Shown one piece after another: positions 11,476 to 23,510 of a stretch of 64,000 nt of DNA. Numbering within the stretch: position 1 is the first letter of the stretch; every line of letters begins with the position of its first letter. Made by a program: the position numbers and the translations under genes. Location: contig NC_092190.1 of assembly GCF_043641665.1 (NCBI RefSeq), positions 21,593,048-21,657,047 of the forward strand, written 5' to 3'. This DNA comes from Enoplosus armatus (Eukaryota; Chordata; Actinopteri; Centrarchiformes; Enoplosidae). A model generated the notes under the pieces. That model was not told the DNA's origin. It searched no databases and saw only the letters and a list, made by a program, of their open reading frames with translations.

Positions 11476-12883
11476 AAAATCAAAACATGATGATCCAAAA
11501 TAGACTAAAGGGTTAGAGCTGAGGGTAACTGCAGAGGTGGGGGTTCATTCTTTGTGAGTTTGTCAGTGGTCATTTGACCCTTTGTTAGTATAAAAAGTAT
11601 TTAAGGAGTTGAAGTTCAAAAGTTACCTCTTGCTAAAACTATTTTACTACAAACCTGATTATTAATCAGAGCTGCAGACTCTCTGCTATGAAAAGATTAC
11701 ATACATCTCTACACGACCTCTCTCTCCGTATCACTCTTCTCTTCTTCCTGCCATTATTAATGACCCGCTGACTCCCTCCTATCGATCCTCATATCATCAT
11801 TCACTATGGTCTTGTTAACCAGCTACAAGCATCAGGTTTGCGCCAGTTTGCGGCATTTAGAGGCCAACCACTGACATGGTTCAGTGAGAGGAAACACAGC
11901 AGCACCCCTGTGGAGACTGGATAGCCCCGGACTACGACCACACTGTCTGCTGTGCCAGCAGTAAAATGCTAGGCAGCATATTTAATTGCATGTCTGTCTA
12001 CTTCTTGACAGATCATTAGTGTCTTTATATGTCTGTAATAATAGGCTATTTGTTATCATTAGGTATGTGGATGATGTGGAATGTCCTCTCAGGAATGCTG
12101 CTAAGTGGGACTAGAGACATTTTGAATGGCAAAAGCCTCGACGAGAGGCTGATTGTTTTTCTGTCAAAGCTCTGCTGTGGACGAGGGTATAGCTTTCTCT
12201 CTTGACAGTTATATGTTGTTGTATCTTTATCTTCATCGTGTTGTATTTGGACTATGTGTCCAATAAGCTCAATTTATTGCACTGCTATCTTTATCCTACT
12301 CTGTGCAGGCCAAAATTCCCCACAAGGGATAATTAAGTCACCTCATTTATGTTTTGCTTTCAGATTTTATCAGATAAAAAATAAAAAAAGCAAGCCCAAA
12401 CCAGTACGCTCAGTGTGTCTGCAGCCAGTGTATGCGAGCAACACTGAAATGGCCTGTGGAAAAAGACACAGAACCGTGTGCAGTCTTATGATTGTGAGAG
12501 GTAATTCATCACACGGCGGCAGGTAAAGTTTTTCAAGTTGTGTTTTCATGTCAACAGAACAGGTGGGACGCTGCGCTGAACACTGGCTGATGCTGCAACG
12601 GTTTAATGCTGAATGCAACTACAAATCACCCTCCCTAACATCAGTCCTGACGTCATCCTAAAATGAATTCAGTAACTGGGAGTGATGACGTGTCCTCTCT
12701 ACACCAGCAAGTTCTTTTCAGACCTGGATCAAGTAGCTGCTGCAAATAAATCTTGGCACTGGGTTCAGTTTGCAAAGACTACCACATGATTTACTGCATG
12801 AAGTCAGCTCATATAGTGCCTGTAAGTAAAATCACGCTGTGTTCTCAGTTCTGAAGTGACCAAGCTAACAGCAGTGGTTTGTA
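11476..12883. other. Unique non-coding sequence
   Basis: Only short frames, for example 90 codons at 12254-12526 opposed by 82 codons on the minus strand. No recognised repeat or exon. Confidence 0.5.
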
Positions 12884-12905
12884 ACACACACACACACACA
12901 CACAC
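12884..12905. repeat. (AC)11 microsatellite
   Basis: Eleven AC units in otherwise unique sequence. Confidence 0.95.
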
Positions 12906-13340
12906 TGTTGTTCTCTGCAAGATATGAAGCCAATGAAGTTGTAATACCGAGTAGGAACGCACAGATGACTCAGAAACATGGATAACTATGAATCATTTAT
13001 TGGTCAGTCGTAGCCACTTACACTACAATTAGAGTACCTCCTGGTTGACAAAGGTTTAATGGGAGCGTCTAGATTTGCTCTTGTTGAAAGTAATGTCATT
13101 ACGTTGCAAAAACAACAACAAAAAAACAAATACAATGTTGGAGGGTGATTATGAAGGTGAGAACAGATGAACCTAAAAACAGCAAAAGTGTCCTGACAGT
13201 CATAAATCATTGATGGAGGCTGAAGAAAGGCAAGAATGTGGGTGTAAACACTGTTAATCATATGGTGTGGAACTTGCTGACTGGTTTTCTGTCACGTACA
13301 TAATCCATGTTACATATTTTTGACTCTCCGCCCAAAAACG
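12906..13340. other. Unique non-coding sequence
   Basis: Nothing recognised. It contains an interrupted A-rich run at about 13110-13128 (aacaacaaaaaaac). Confidence 0.5.
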
Positions 13341-13759
13341 TTAAAGGTCCCACATTGTACAAAGTGAGGTTTCCATGTCTTCTTTGATTATGAAGCAGGT
13401 CTAGTTGCTGTATAAATACTGTGAAAGGTTGTGATGTCACCGCACTCAGCCACGCCCCCAGCAGGTCATCTGCTCCAGACACAGCACCACCCACCAAGTA
13501 CAGGGACGCTCATCCACCCGCTCAGTCTGTCTTATTAGTTATTGGGGCGCTCTGCTCAGGACGACTCTTCAGGTGTTTGGAGGTTGTTCAGTTTGTCTGA
13601 AACGGCTTGTTTCAGACAGACGGGGAACTGAGGGGCTGCATGAAGGGTCAGTAAAAGATAAATGAGGACGTTTTTGAACTGTGAATCATGCAGAGCTGCT
13701 CTAGTGGAGTCCCAGAATAAAAAGATAGAGCTGAAACGAGCATAAAATACTTTAAATAG
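13341..13759 (+). mobile_element. Non-autonomous DNA-transposon-like repeat ('ttaaaggtcccacattgt' ends)
   Basis: The left end 'ttaaaggtcccacattgtac' and the following 'tccatgtcttctttgattat' and 'tataaatactgtgaaagg' match a very common fish repeat. In the consensus I remember, both ends read TTAAAGGTCCCATATT in opposite orientation. The right end here, 'gagcataaaatactttaaat', is a diverged version of the inverted end. Inside lies a perfect 10-bp inverted repeat (13594-13603 and 13609-13618, arms TGTCTGAAAC/GTTTCAGACA, 5-base loop). There is no coding capacity. Superfamily is unassigned. Confidence 0.65.
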
Positions 13760-14443
13760 TGAGATTTCCATCACACTGCTTTCATGTTTGAGTTAAATAA
13801 ATAAAAAAAAACAGAAAACAAAAGTCAAAATCACCAGAACTGTCCGTGTAATCACAACCAGACATATACATATATTCTACTATTAGCAACATTATTAGCG
13901 ATATCACATCTGCCGTATGACATCTCCTATATCTTTGTTAGTTTATCATTAATCTGTTATTTATTATTCCGGCTTACGTTTGCAGCATGTCGCAGAAAGG
14001 GAAGATCTGCCACCACAGGTCCAAATACAGGAGCTGGTTCAGTTCAACCTTTATACTTGACATATTATCTTACGTATGCACTGTCTACATTCAAACACAT
14101 CATATGTAGAATTCATAAATATATACATGGCTAATGTCTTGCTCCTCTACAGCTCCAGGGTTTTTGGAAGAGATTTGAAATAACAATAACATATGAATGT
14201 ATTTCACTTCATTTTCATAAAATCCAAACAATAATTAGTTATACACATCTATCCATATACATGTTCATTTAAAAGACAGGATAATTCCTGCTAGTAATGT
14301 TTTGCATTTTTGTGACTTTTCGATGCAGCATTCTGACTGTCTGTGTGCGCATAATGAAAAATACTGTTTATAAAATCTGATAGGGAAAGGTGGTGCAAAG
14401 TGACAAGCACAGGCTGCCACAAGAATGCCACGTTTGACAAGAT
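13760..14443. other. Unique AT-rich non-coding sequence
   Basis: Contains an A-rich patch at about 13795-13825 and otherwise no recognisable feature. Confidence 0.5.
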
Positions 14444-14464
14444 ACACACACACACACACACACA
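14444..14464. repeat. (AC)10 microsatellite
   Basis: About ten AC units. The minus-strand frames of 75-87 codons over it are translations of the repeat and its flanks. Confidence 0.95.
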
Positions 14465-15038
14465 AATCCTCCACACAATTGGAATACACTGGGGAAACAC
14501 TGTCAATATCAAGTTCACTGGTTCTCAAGGTGCAGCAGGCCCTCTCTGATTGTCTGCATCTCTCTGTCTGGTTTCCAAATCTAGGCTTGTATTAGTTTAC
14601 CATTTCAGGAACACATTATCTCCATACTGAAGCAAAACTATCAGATTCCAATCACCTCAGCTATTCACCTGAAGATGGTGTGAGACGGCAGGTTTACTTA
14701 GAGATTGACAACCAGGAACCTGTCGGCAGGGCAGTCGTGGGCAGAGATATAAACATTTTACAGAGTTATAGATATTGAATTATGGCATAAGGACCTTAAA
14801 TTGAAGCACTGATAAAGTTAATAATATAAATGAGGGATAATTTTGTTTTGTTATGTGATTGTTTTCCTGTAGGACACATGGAGTTCATTATAAAGATGAG
14901 CATAAAACAAGCTGAAAGTACTGAGAGACGAATGAACACATTTTTGGTTTTGGTCTTTTCGTGGGATTTGTTAGCAATAAGAAAAATAAAGAATAATGCC
15001 AGCCCTATCCCCTCAAGTCAACATGTGTAGACTTTGAA
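14465..15038. other. Unique non-coding sequence
   Basis: A 66-codon frame (14830-15030) shows no recognisable domain. No repeat is recognised. Confidence 0.5.
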
Positions 15039-15076
15039 CATTTCTGATATTGGCGCCCCTAGTGGTAGTATCAGAG
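15039..15076 (+). repeat. Short dispersed repeat, copy A (partner at 50348)
   Basis: The phrase 'tttctgatattggcgcccct' followed by 'agtggtagtatcagag' aligns closely with the stretch at 50348-50386. This shows a dispersed element present at least twice in the window. Only about 38 bp is shared clearly. Confidence 0.55.
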
Positions 15077-15818
15077 AGCAATACATCCCAAACCCCCAAC
15101 CCCCCTGGCCATTTTAACTAGGACTGTCTCATCTTTCCACAAAACTAAAGATGCAAGTGAAAGAAAAGAAAATTTTAAACGCTGTAATAAGTTAAAAATA
15201 GTCCTGCGTCAGGTGCTGAACACCAATTTTCTGGTCAGTAAGCTCCACTACTGAAGCTGTTTCAGGGTTACATCTGTTACAACAGCCTGCGGTTGAGTTG
15301 CTTTAGCGTGTGTGTTTTTATAAGACTGCTTTATTGACACACCTGAAAAACCATTCCTCATTCTTTTTTTTCGTTCAGTATCGACAATTAAGCGAGTGGG
15401 AGGAGGAGAGAGCAACCTCTGTGTTTACATCCGTGTCCTAGGTATCTCCTCAGCAGCTATGTGCCCGTGGCAGACAGAGAAGAATAAATGTGGCTGGATT
15501 GGACATCACTCATCAACCACAGGTATTTCTATTAATATCCTCCAATGGTGTCGCTCTCAGCCGAGAGCAGCTGAACCGCGGAGACATGTCAGTCATTGTT
15601 TGGTCTGTCTTCTAGTGGGTTTCAGGGAATGCAGGGCACGAGGCGCACCTGGAGGCAAGACGTGGATTTGTCTGACACTCTTTAGCTCAAGTAAAATTAT
15701 CCAGGCTGAACTGTGTGTGTGTGTTCTGGCTCTCTGCTTTACCGTAACTTCAACCAAGCAATCCAATCTCAACCAAACATGACCCTGTTAGGCTGCCGTA
15801 GTGAGGACTAAGAGCAAG
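15077..15818. other. Unique non-coding sequence
   Basis: Includes a 128-codon open frame at 15396-15782 whose translation matches nothing I know and ends in a GT-repeat-derived cysteine/valine run. I read it as fortuitous. Confidence 0.5.
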
Positions 15819-16275
15819 TCAAGTCAGTTTTATTCATATAGCTCAATATCATAAATCACAAATTTGCCTCAGGGGGCTCAACAATCTGTTCAGCACACGA
15901 CACTCTCTGTCCTTAGACCCTCCATTCAGAAAAGAACCCCCCCCCCAGACAGACAACAGATGTCCTGTGTACAGAATTGGCCAACATAGTAAAATTACGG
16001 AAAATCATGATGAGAAAATTATAAGTACATTGTAACATGTATGAAGGATGGATCCGGGAGGACATCGAGCAACAAGCCACACCACCTCCTCTCCACCACG
16101 GAGACCTGGAAGAATTCACACAGGCAGGAGAAAGGGACGGACACAGACTCCAGTCTCCTGAAGATCCAGATCGAAAACACCTGGAATGAGGCTCCGACAG
16201 AGGTTCGTCAGGCTCAAAGACAAACATGGATGGATGCAGACACTCCGCAGTTGACTGGACTGTCAACCAAGTGCT
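15819..16275 (+). repeat. Relic of the 'ttttatttatatagc' fish repeat
   Basis: The start 'aagtcagttttattcatata' followed by 'gctcaatatcataaatcaca', 'tttgcctcagggggctcaac' and 'ctgtccttagaccctc' follows the well-known teleost repeat with a TTTTATTTATATAGCNCCAAATCA head. The later part (about 15990-16275) has the 'aggacatcgagcaacaagcc' and 'ctggaagaattcacac' type of sequence seen in fuller copies, but is less certain. A C9-10 run occurs at about 15940. Frames of 117 and 78 codons cross it on both strands and are not genes. Confidence 0.65.
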
Positions 16276-18854
16276 GATAAAAAGTCAGTGGTTATTATAT
16301 CACATATCATTTTGGGTTAAATATTTCGCTGTCGTTTGAAAATAGTACTTTTTAGTAAAACAACAATTCTTGAAAACAACAAAACATACTGCCAGCTATG
16401 CAGAAGTAGTATGAAGTCATTGGTCTGATGCACTGGAGCATTGGTTTTGGATGCTATGTTGTAATTTGCCGGCTCCACTGTCCAGTGTTCGATAATCCAC
16501 CTGTTGAAGGCCACCCTGCTCTCCTATCTGGGGACAGAGACACGTCTGATTAAGCCAGCTGTCGTTCTAAGCTGAGCTGCTGAACATTTTTCCGTAGAAA
16601 AGGGATTTGGTTGTTGGTTATGGTATCTGAGCTCCTGCTATACAAGTAAATGAGCATTTTGATAAACCAGTTTTCTTTTTTCCACATCTTGTTTTGAATT
16701 TACCATAAACTTAAAAGAAAGAGCCGAAAGCTGCAGTCTGTTTGTCACCTTCTGAGAGGAGGAAGAAAAATGATGATGATTCAAATTCCATCTGCAGACA
16801 CATGGCCATGTCAAATTGATGTTAGGTAATGACAGACTATACACTGGTATGACAGCTGCTGCCTCGGGGGCCTGTGAGTTTCACGGGCCTGATCACTGAA
16901 AAGGTTGGATGGTTGTTGGATGGATGATGGATGTTTCTTGAGTCTAAACAATCTTTGCTAATTAGCATTCTTTGGCTGTTACTCTGTGTTTAGCATTGCT
17001 GCAACTATACAAACCCAATAACACCTCCATAAAAGTAACACATTCAAGACCAAGTTCTCCTCCCCTGTAGGTGTGAGGAGTTTAGGCTGTGGGAAACATC
17101 CCTTACAGGGATTAAGAAAACGATCATTTACATATAAACATCCTTATCACTAAGATTTATAGTGTTGTCTACCGTGACGTCGACTCTGGAAGCTTGTATC
17201 GTCATGTATCAGGTTCTAGGAACTATGCAACAACACTCTCACTGTGTTGCACACAGGCTCCTTCGTAATTGTGCTCGGACCCTTTCATTTTGTGGTATGT
17301 TAGGTGTGTCCACATGCCCAGCAAATTCTTCTCCATCAAACAAGACCCACGTGCAGTTTTTTATTATACCTTTGTCATAATATATCCGTGTTAACTCACA
17401 ATGGGAAGCAACTTGGCCGGGGAGGATGGAAATTGTGAGATTACTTGTGGGTTGGAGGATGGGAATTCTGGGGATATCCAGGAAAGGCTTGTGAAGGTCA
17501 GTGAATAGCTCCACAGAGGAGACTGGCTGCTCATTAAAACACACAGTTTGCAGAATGTGGATGTTGTGGGTTTGGAGTTGATGGAAGCTGGGCTGAGGAA
17601 AGTATTACAAGCAGTGTGACCAATTAGTCATTCTGTTGAATAATTAGCAAAATAATGTGATTACATTTTGAATAAGTCATCAGTAATGAGATTGGATTTT
17701 CCAAGTAAATCACCCCTTTTACTTCCCCCCGTGGAAGCTTCGGGCACTGTGCCACAGTTTGAAAGGATCCTCCATAAAAGCGCCCTCCAAGTAGAAACTG
17801 ATGTCCCTGTGTGGGAGGCATGGAATCACTACGAGCCAGTGTATGTTTAACTTTCTCTCTTACACGCATGCAGGACATGGAAGCCTCAGCAGATCTGGTC
17901 ACATTTCCACTGGTTGTCCATCAAACCCTACACCAGCCCGGAGGTTTCCATTCCTCAAAGCATTTCTTTCCTGTCCTTCCTTTCATATTGGCTGTGTCCA
18001 GTCTGTGCGGAAATCAGTGATGTTGCTACCCAGTATTTTGTCTTTTGTTTATTTCCTCTTAGCTGGGTCAAAAAGCTCATGAAACGGAGGCAAATCAGAG
18101 AAACTTCAGACAGCGAGCGGTGGAGTATTAGTATTACACATTGATTTTACAGCTGACAGTTCCACCCACGTTTTATTTCAACATGTTTTATTTGAATCAA
18201 AACAAATGTTGACAACTACTATGAATAATAATAATGAGGTCGTTCCGTCCCACCAAGTAATCTGTTCATGTAACACAAACAGCACAGGGCTCACCTTTTA
18301 TCTGTTCTAACCATGTGTAAACTCATGTAGTCCCAGATTGCACTTTACTGTTTGATTATTACAGTACTACCACTTGACAAGAGCTGCACTAAAAAAGACT
18401 TTGTGCACCAAAGAACACTGACGAAAAAATGCCAAGGCCCCAAAGCTCTGCCATCTGTCATACGAAAAGAGCCACGAGCCCAAACCAACTTTTGGGATGC
18501 TGTTTAGTAGCTGAGGATGCCCTGTACTTCCCAAAAACAAAGAGAGGAACACAATACAACCCCATAAGCTGCACTTGTGATGAAAGTCACTTTTTAAAAT
18601 GATCGTCTTTATCAAGAGGTTTGTTGAATACAGACATTAAAAACTTGTAACTATATCCAAGTATCCTCGCTTTCTTTACGACTTCTGGAATAAAAGGATG
18701 CTTATTTTATATACCGCAAATATGACTTTATCAATTCAATTTGAAGGACGTAATAGCACCATTTAAATAAAAAACTTACTTAAGGTGTTGTGTTATGTTA
18801 TGTTAGCCAGTGACCCGCCAGACTCCCGCTCCTGAGTCTTGAAGGTGACGTAGG
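16276..18854. other. Unique non-coding sequence
   Basis: Several short opposed frames (up to 101 codons, 17239-17544 minus) carry no recognisable domains. A small GGAT-rich patch sits at about 16905-16935. No repeat family is recognised with confidence. Confidence 0.5.
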
Positions 18855-18925
18855 CTGTATTCGGAACCGCCTGCTACATACTACCGACAAATGCTTTTCA
18901 CAGTAGTATGTTGTATGAAACTGTC
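18855..18925. repeat. Possible MITE fragment ('tactacc...agtagtatgt')
   Basis: The stretch 'ctgtattcggaaccgcctgc' then 'acatactaccgacaaatg' and 'cacagtagtatgttgtatga' resembles fish miniature elements with ATACTAC/GTAGTAT-rich bodies. It is too short and diverged to be certain. Confidence 0.4.
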
Positions 18926-21900
18926 AAATAATCATGCAGGTATTATGAATATTGGATCAGTGGTGCCCCCAGCATATGAAAGCCAGAACAAACTTTAAAA
19001 TTAGGCCTTGTAGATCTAATATGAGTGAAGATTCAGTAACTGGGTTGCTTATTTCTCGCCTCAGATTTCTTCAGAAACAGATTTTGGTGGACTGCTAACC
19101 ACCGCGTGAACGTGAAATCAAAAAGTCAGGCTCTCAAATTGAAAGACCACGCTCCTGAATGAAGATAGGAAAATAGTCCCATAGTTGTTAGCTATGTTAT
19201 GTAAGCCATGACAGCTTGATAAGATAAATGCTCACTGCTCTTTGTTTCTCTGCTCCCAACTAATAGAAAATCACTTACTGCAGTGCTAAGTCATCTTTGT
19301 AGCATAGCTACACAAGTGAAACCCAGTGTATATTAGATTTTTAAAAGCAGGCCTAAGCTACTTTTCAATTAAACTCAAAGTAGAGGAAAAAACGGACAAT
19401 GAATGTGCTGATAATCTCCCAAACGCTGAAGACAACACTTTCCTGAGCGCTTCTTACTTGTGGAAATCCACGGCAGGTACTGTGAAAATGGCACAATAGC
19501 GCCACTCGCTGGCTAAATTAACGCTCACCGTCACACTGAACCGGTGCTGCGGGCAATCGAGCAAATGTGTACTTTTAAAATGTTACAAAAGACACCTTGG
19601 TAAATAAACACTAAAACAATGTTTCTCACTTGCATTCAATGAGGTGTGATGTTAGAATTCCAGCTGTAAGAGCTGGTACTGGTGTACTTCATAAATCTGG
19701 ACTTCAACCGACGGTCTTTGCAGATGCACAGAAAGAGAGAGAAACAGGGAGTGCAGTACATGTGTTTGTGGTAGATGTGTTGGTGTGAGTCTGTAGAAAC
19801 AAGTAGGAAAAGAGAAGGGAAGAGATAATATATGTCGGGTATGGCGCAAATCCCTACACGGCTATAGTTACAGTGTGCCTCGGGCTGTTACTTGGCTGAA
19901 TCCATATTGTTAGAGCTGTCAGTCATTGAGCGAACGTGCATGCCAAGAGGCAGAAGCCAGGCCTCCTAAATAAAGATGGATGTTTTCTTGGCGTCTGTCC
20001 CAACAACAGCTTTAAACTGGTGTATTCTCTCTCACCTGGGGACAGACAGGATTATGTCAGTGCCAAAACCGGCTTTACGTGATGTGTTTGGAAAATACTG
20101 TAAAATGAAGGTTCCAGTCTGTCAGAGGTGTTTTTAATATAGCGAGTTGGTTATCTTCTGTTTTGCAATAATGAAATCTGGTGATTTTTAGTCCACCGCA
20201 GACAAAAATAGTGAATATATACTGCAAATATATTTTCACGTATACATGTAAAGGCAAATGTATGAAAGATGGGCCACTTCTATCCACTTGTTGAAGTATC
20301 TCAAAATTTGTGCAAAAAAAGTCACATTGGATAGATGTAATGATTATGAATGCTATAAATGGACTGGACACCTACTGTATTGTCCCATAAAAACAAAACA
20401 TGGACTCGTGCATTGGAAGAAAATAACAAAAAGTCATAGATATTTTTGACAATATCTATTCTGAAACTTCTGAATATTGAAAAAACCTCACTCGCAAATG
20501 TTTTGACATGCATAAGCCCTACCCGAGAGCTTCATGTAATACTCCCCCCACTTTGCTCGTTAATGCCTGTCTAATATTGACAACCTCTCTCTCCCTCCCT
20601 GCGTCCGTCTCTCTCCCGCCTGACAGACATGAAAGGCACATGCTGCAGGTGCTGTTTGACAAGTGCAACTAGTCTGAGCCATTCGTCTCTCAATGTGTTT
20701 TTACAAGATCACAAATCTCCCCTAAGCTCTCTTGTTTGAATTTGTGTGTGTGCCTGTTTAAGTCAATGTGCGTCCATGAGTGTACATGTGTGTGCGGTCA
20801 CATACACGCATGACTCAGTGAGGACGGCTCCCTGACTTCCAAACGAAACCTGTGCAGAGTTTGATCAGCAAATCAGCAGCTTCTAATCCAGGGGTCAGAG
20901 GGTACGCAGGGGTAAGACACCATCACAAATCTGTGACACTCAGCTTTACAATTATATATATTATAAGAAGTTTTCCCATTGCATTTATATCTGTGTTGAC
21001 AAGTATTTTAATGACAAGCACCTCGAATCCGCGCCTGCAGGGATATTGCCATGGCTAATATGTAGTCTGCAGAATGTGCTTTGTTGGTTGTTGGCTTAAG
21101 TACACTGTTCCTTTGTAACTTTGCGTTCCTTCCACTGGTAGTGCAATGCATGAAACACATTAAACCATACTCAAAATGTGAAACATTCAAATGCATTATA
21201 AGTGGGAACTGACATTTCACAATCATGTGGATTATTTCCGTGACAGGAACAACTCTAGACTGACCATGAATGCTCAACGCTTTCGTGTGCACAGTCTATG
21301 CATCAGTACACCACATACACTACACTGGCTTGACAGAAGGTTAGCCAGGAGACAATAGTCAACTAAGAGCCCCTCTCTGGCCATTTGTATTGGCCTGTGT
21401 TTTTTCAGCTGGACAGCTGCAGTGTAACTTAACCTCAGTGCACCTGGAGTCCTGCACCAAGGGATACACGGACATTGTGATGTCAGGCTCACCACTGCAC
21501 CGGCCAGAGATTTAACATGGAATTTAAACAAATAAATAAAACATATATTTGTGTATAATATAACTTAGGTTAAATGTTGTGTTAAAGTGTTCCTGCTGAG
21601 ACCCTTTGTGTCCTCTTCACAAACTTGCACCACTGGCGATTAGTTTGAACAACTAAGTTGCATTCAAATGAATCTGGAGAGGAAGAGTTGAGCTTCTGTA
21701 GTTTCTGCAGTAAGTTTCATTTTGCACCTGCGTTACCTGGGTCTGAAACATTCCTACATTCATATTTAATGACAATTAATAGTTCCCAGGGAAAGAGACT
21801 GCTTATAGAGTTGCTTTGAATGTTGTGTGGGTCACATCTCTCTACAGAAAAACAACAAGATTTAATATCATGTACTTCACTGCCTCATTTGTTTTCATTT

Positions 21901-21960
21901 GTATGCATTTATACATTTTTATTTCATTTGTAAGACCCTGCAACTGTGACACTCTCTCTG
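18926..21960. other. Unique non-coding sequence
   Basis: No exon or RNA gene recognised. A minus-strand frame of 98 codons at 20075-20371 and one of 94 codons at 21008-21292 have no family resemblance. The phrase 'ccaggggtcagagggtacgc' (about 20889) ending in 'aggggtaagac' looks donor-like but lacks a convincing acceptor upstream. Confidence 0.5.
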
Positions 21961-22370
21961 AAGGTGGCGAGGTTTGCTAGCTAGAGCCAGTGTGCTCTGC
22001 TTGTGAGCCTTCACATCTCCAGAAATGTTGTAACAAATTTTGACCTTATTTTGACAAAATAAGACGCGGGCAAAAATTCACATTGGAGATGTGCAAGAGA
22101 TAGCTGCCGGTTCTGTTTCTCTCTGCGCCTCTTGTTACCTCCTTATCTAACAAGTTGGAAGCTTAGCGGTGGTGGCGTTGAAATAATGCGACCGTGGTGT
22201 AGTTCGTTCATAGCCTGAAGATCAACAAAACGTTTAAGCATCATAAACTTTTGGTTGCCACAGAGTTTATTTTCTGCAATAATTCAGAATCCCATTTTGT
22301 CGGGCGAACCAGGGCGATGCTAACTTCTGGGTTGGCCTACAAAAATACATCATCCCTGCAGCACTCTATT
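21961..22370 (+). repeat. Probable interspersed repeat ending 'catccctgcagcactctatt'
   Basis: The ordered phrases 'tcacatctccagaaatgttg', 'attttgacaaaataagacgc', 'cacattggagatgtgcaaga', 'agcttagcggtggtggcgtt', 'tgctaacttctgggttggcc' and 'catccctgcagcactctatt' fit a fish repeat family I recall from other percomorph sequences. It is non-coding. Family naming and boundaries are uncertain, and an ATTT run follows the 3' end. Confidence 0.5.
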
Positions 22371-23410
22371 TATTTATTTATAAAGTTAAGTTAAGCAAAG
22401 TTTTTCAGCCATTTTACATGACATGAGAAATAAGACGATATTGCACACAAGGACTGCAACTGAATTCCTTATAAAAAGAAAACTGCATGTTCCTCCAGCC
22501 GCACAGTGCAGGAGATTTTAATCAAAGTTATTTATTGCCCAATATGAGGCATGCCACCCTACAGGGGATATAACACTGATCACGTTAGTCCGTTCAACAT
22601 AAAAGAGAAAAAACTCATTTTAACACTCAACCGGATTTAAAAAGAAATGTTGCGTAATATAATGATCATATGCATGGCTCATAGAACCTTATCTGTCATC
22701 ATCTGTTATGCAATGTCTGTAATTGAAATGACAAGCTTAATGAGCTGGTGTCAATTTGTCTTCCTCCCTCCAGCCATAACTGCTGGCACAACGTGTTGTT
22801 GCTCAATGTAGGAAACGCCGTGACCAAACACAAAACCGCCTACAGACAAAACCAAAAGTGTTTGTTGCAGACGTACAGAAACGTGAGCAAAAGTCTAAAA
22901 GAATGGTGGGAAATAACAGCGATGATCCCACAGGTTTTACCTTTCACCTCCCATGATGCACTGTCATCATGCGGAATGATTAAATGTTTTCACACCCACC
23001 AAAACCTGAAGCGGCACCGACGTAATAAATCAAAGATGGAGATGATTCACTTGAAGGGAGATAGTAATGAGGCTTAGTGTGTCTGAAGGAACAGTGTAAC
23101 ATATGGAAAGTTAAGTGGCTCAACTAAAAGACTGATTTCTTTGTGGTAGAACATTTTCACTTGTCATGCTAACTGCTACACAAATTGTTAATGCGGTTAA
23201 AGAAAGATAAAAGTTTACACTCATCGCCTTCAGGTGGCACAAATGCTAAACTTGCAGAATCAAGGCAGCATCAGCACCTTTACATAACATTGCATTTTTA
23301 AACCGAATCTGTTCACTTTTCCTTTTAACACCAGAGTGGACTGAGTTTAGACCGGATCCGGCGGTGTGGGAATGACACTACGTGGCCCATTTGTGTGACT
23401 TTACGTTGTT
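22371..23410. other. Unique non-coding sequence
   Basis: A 109-codon frame at 22748-23077 contains 'HTHQNLKRHRRNKSK', which looks vaguely zinc-finger-like but lacks paired cysteines at finger spacing. I do not call a gene. Confidence 0.5.
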
Positions 23411-23510
23411 AACTTTAACCCCCCAATCCAGAGGGTGGCGGTAATGCACACTTCAGTTTGCCAACTGCTTCTAAACAACAAAAGAGAAGAAGAAGAAGAA
23501 CTTTAACCCC
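23411..23510 (+). mobile_element. Tiny retroposon with (AGA)n tail and 12-bp target duplication
   Basis: A 76-bp element (23423-23498) reads 'ccagagggtggcggtaatgc', then 'cagtttgccaactgcttct', and ends in an AGA/GAA trinucleotide tail. It is bracketed by perfect 12-bp direct repeats AACTTTAACCCC at 23411-23422 and 23499-23510. The GGGTGGCGGTAATGC...CCAACNGC...(AAG)n structure is a common fish repeat end. The target duplication and A-rich tail show insertion by LINE-type reverse transcription, on the plus strand. Identical duplications suggest a fairly recent insertion. Confidence 0.8.

Noticed and set aside
15396..15782. 128-codon open frame
   Set aside because: Unrecognised translation, part of it from a GT repeat, and no splice or poly-A context.
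20850..20915. Exon ending at 'aggggtaagac'
   Set aside because: Upstream acceptor is weak, with a poor pyrimidine tract, and frames are short.
22748..23077. 109-codon frame with a zinc-finger-like 'HTHQNLKRHRRNKSK'
   Set aside because: No cysteine pair at finger spacing, no second finger, and no splice context. The resemblance is to a linker and helix only.
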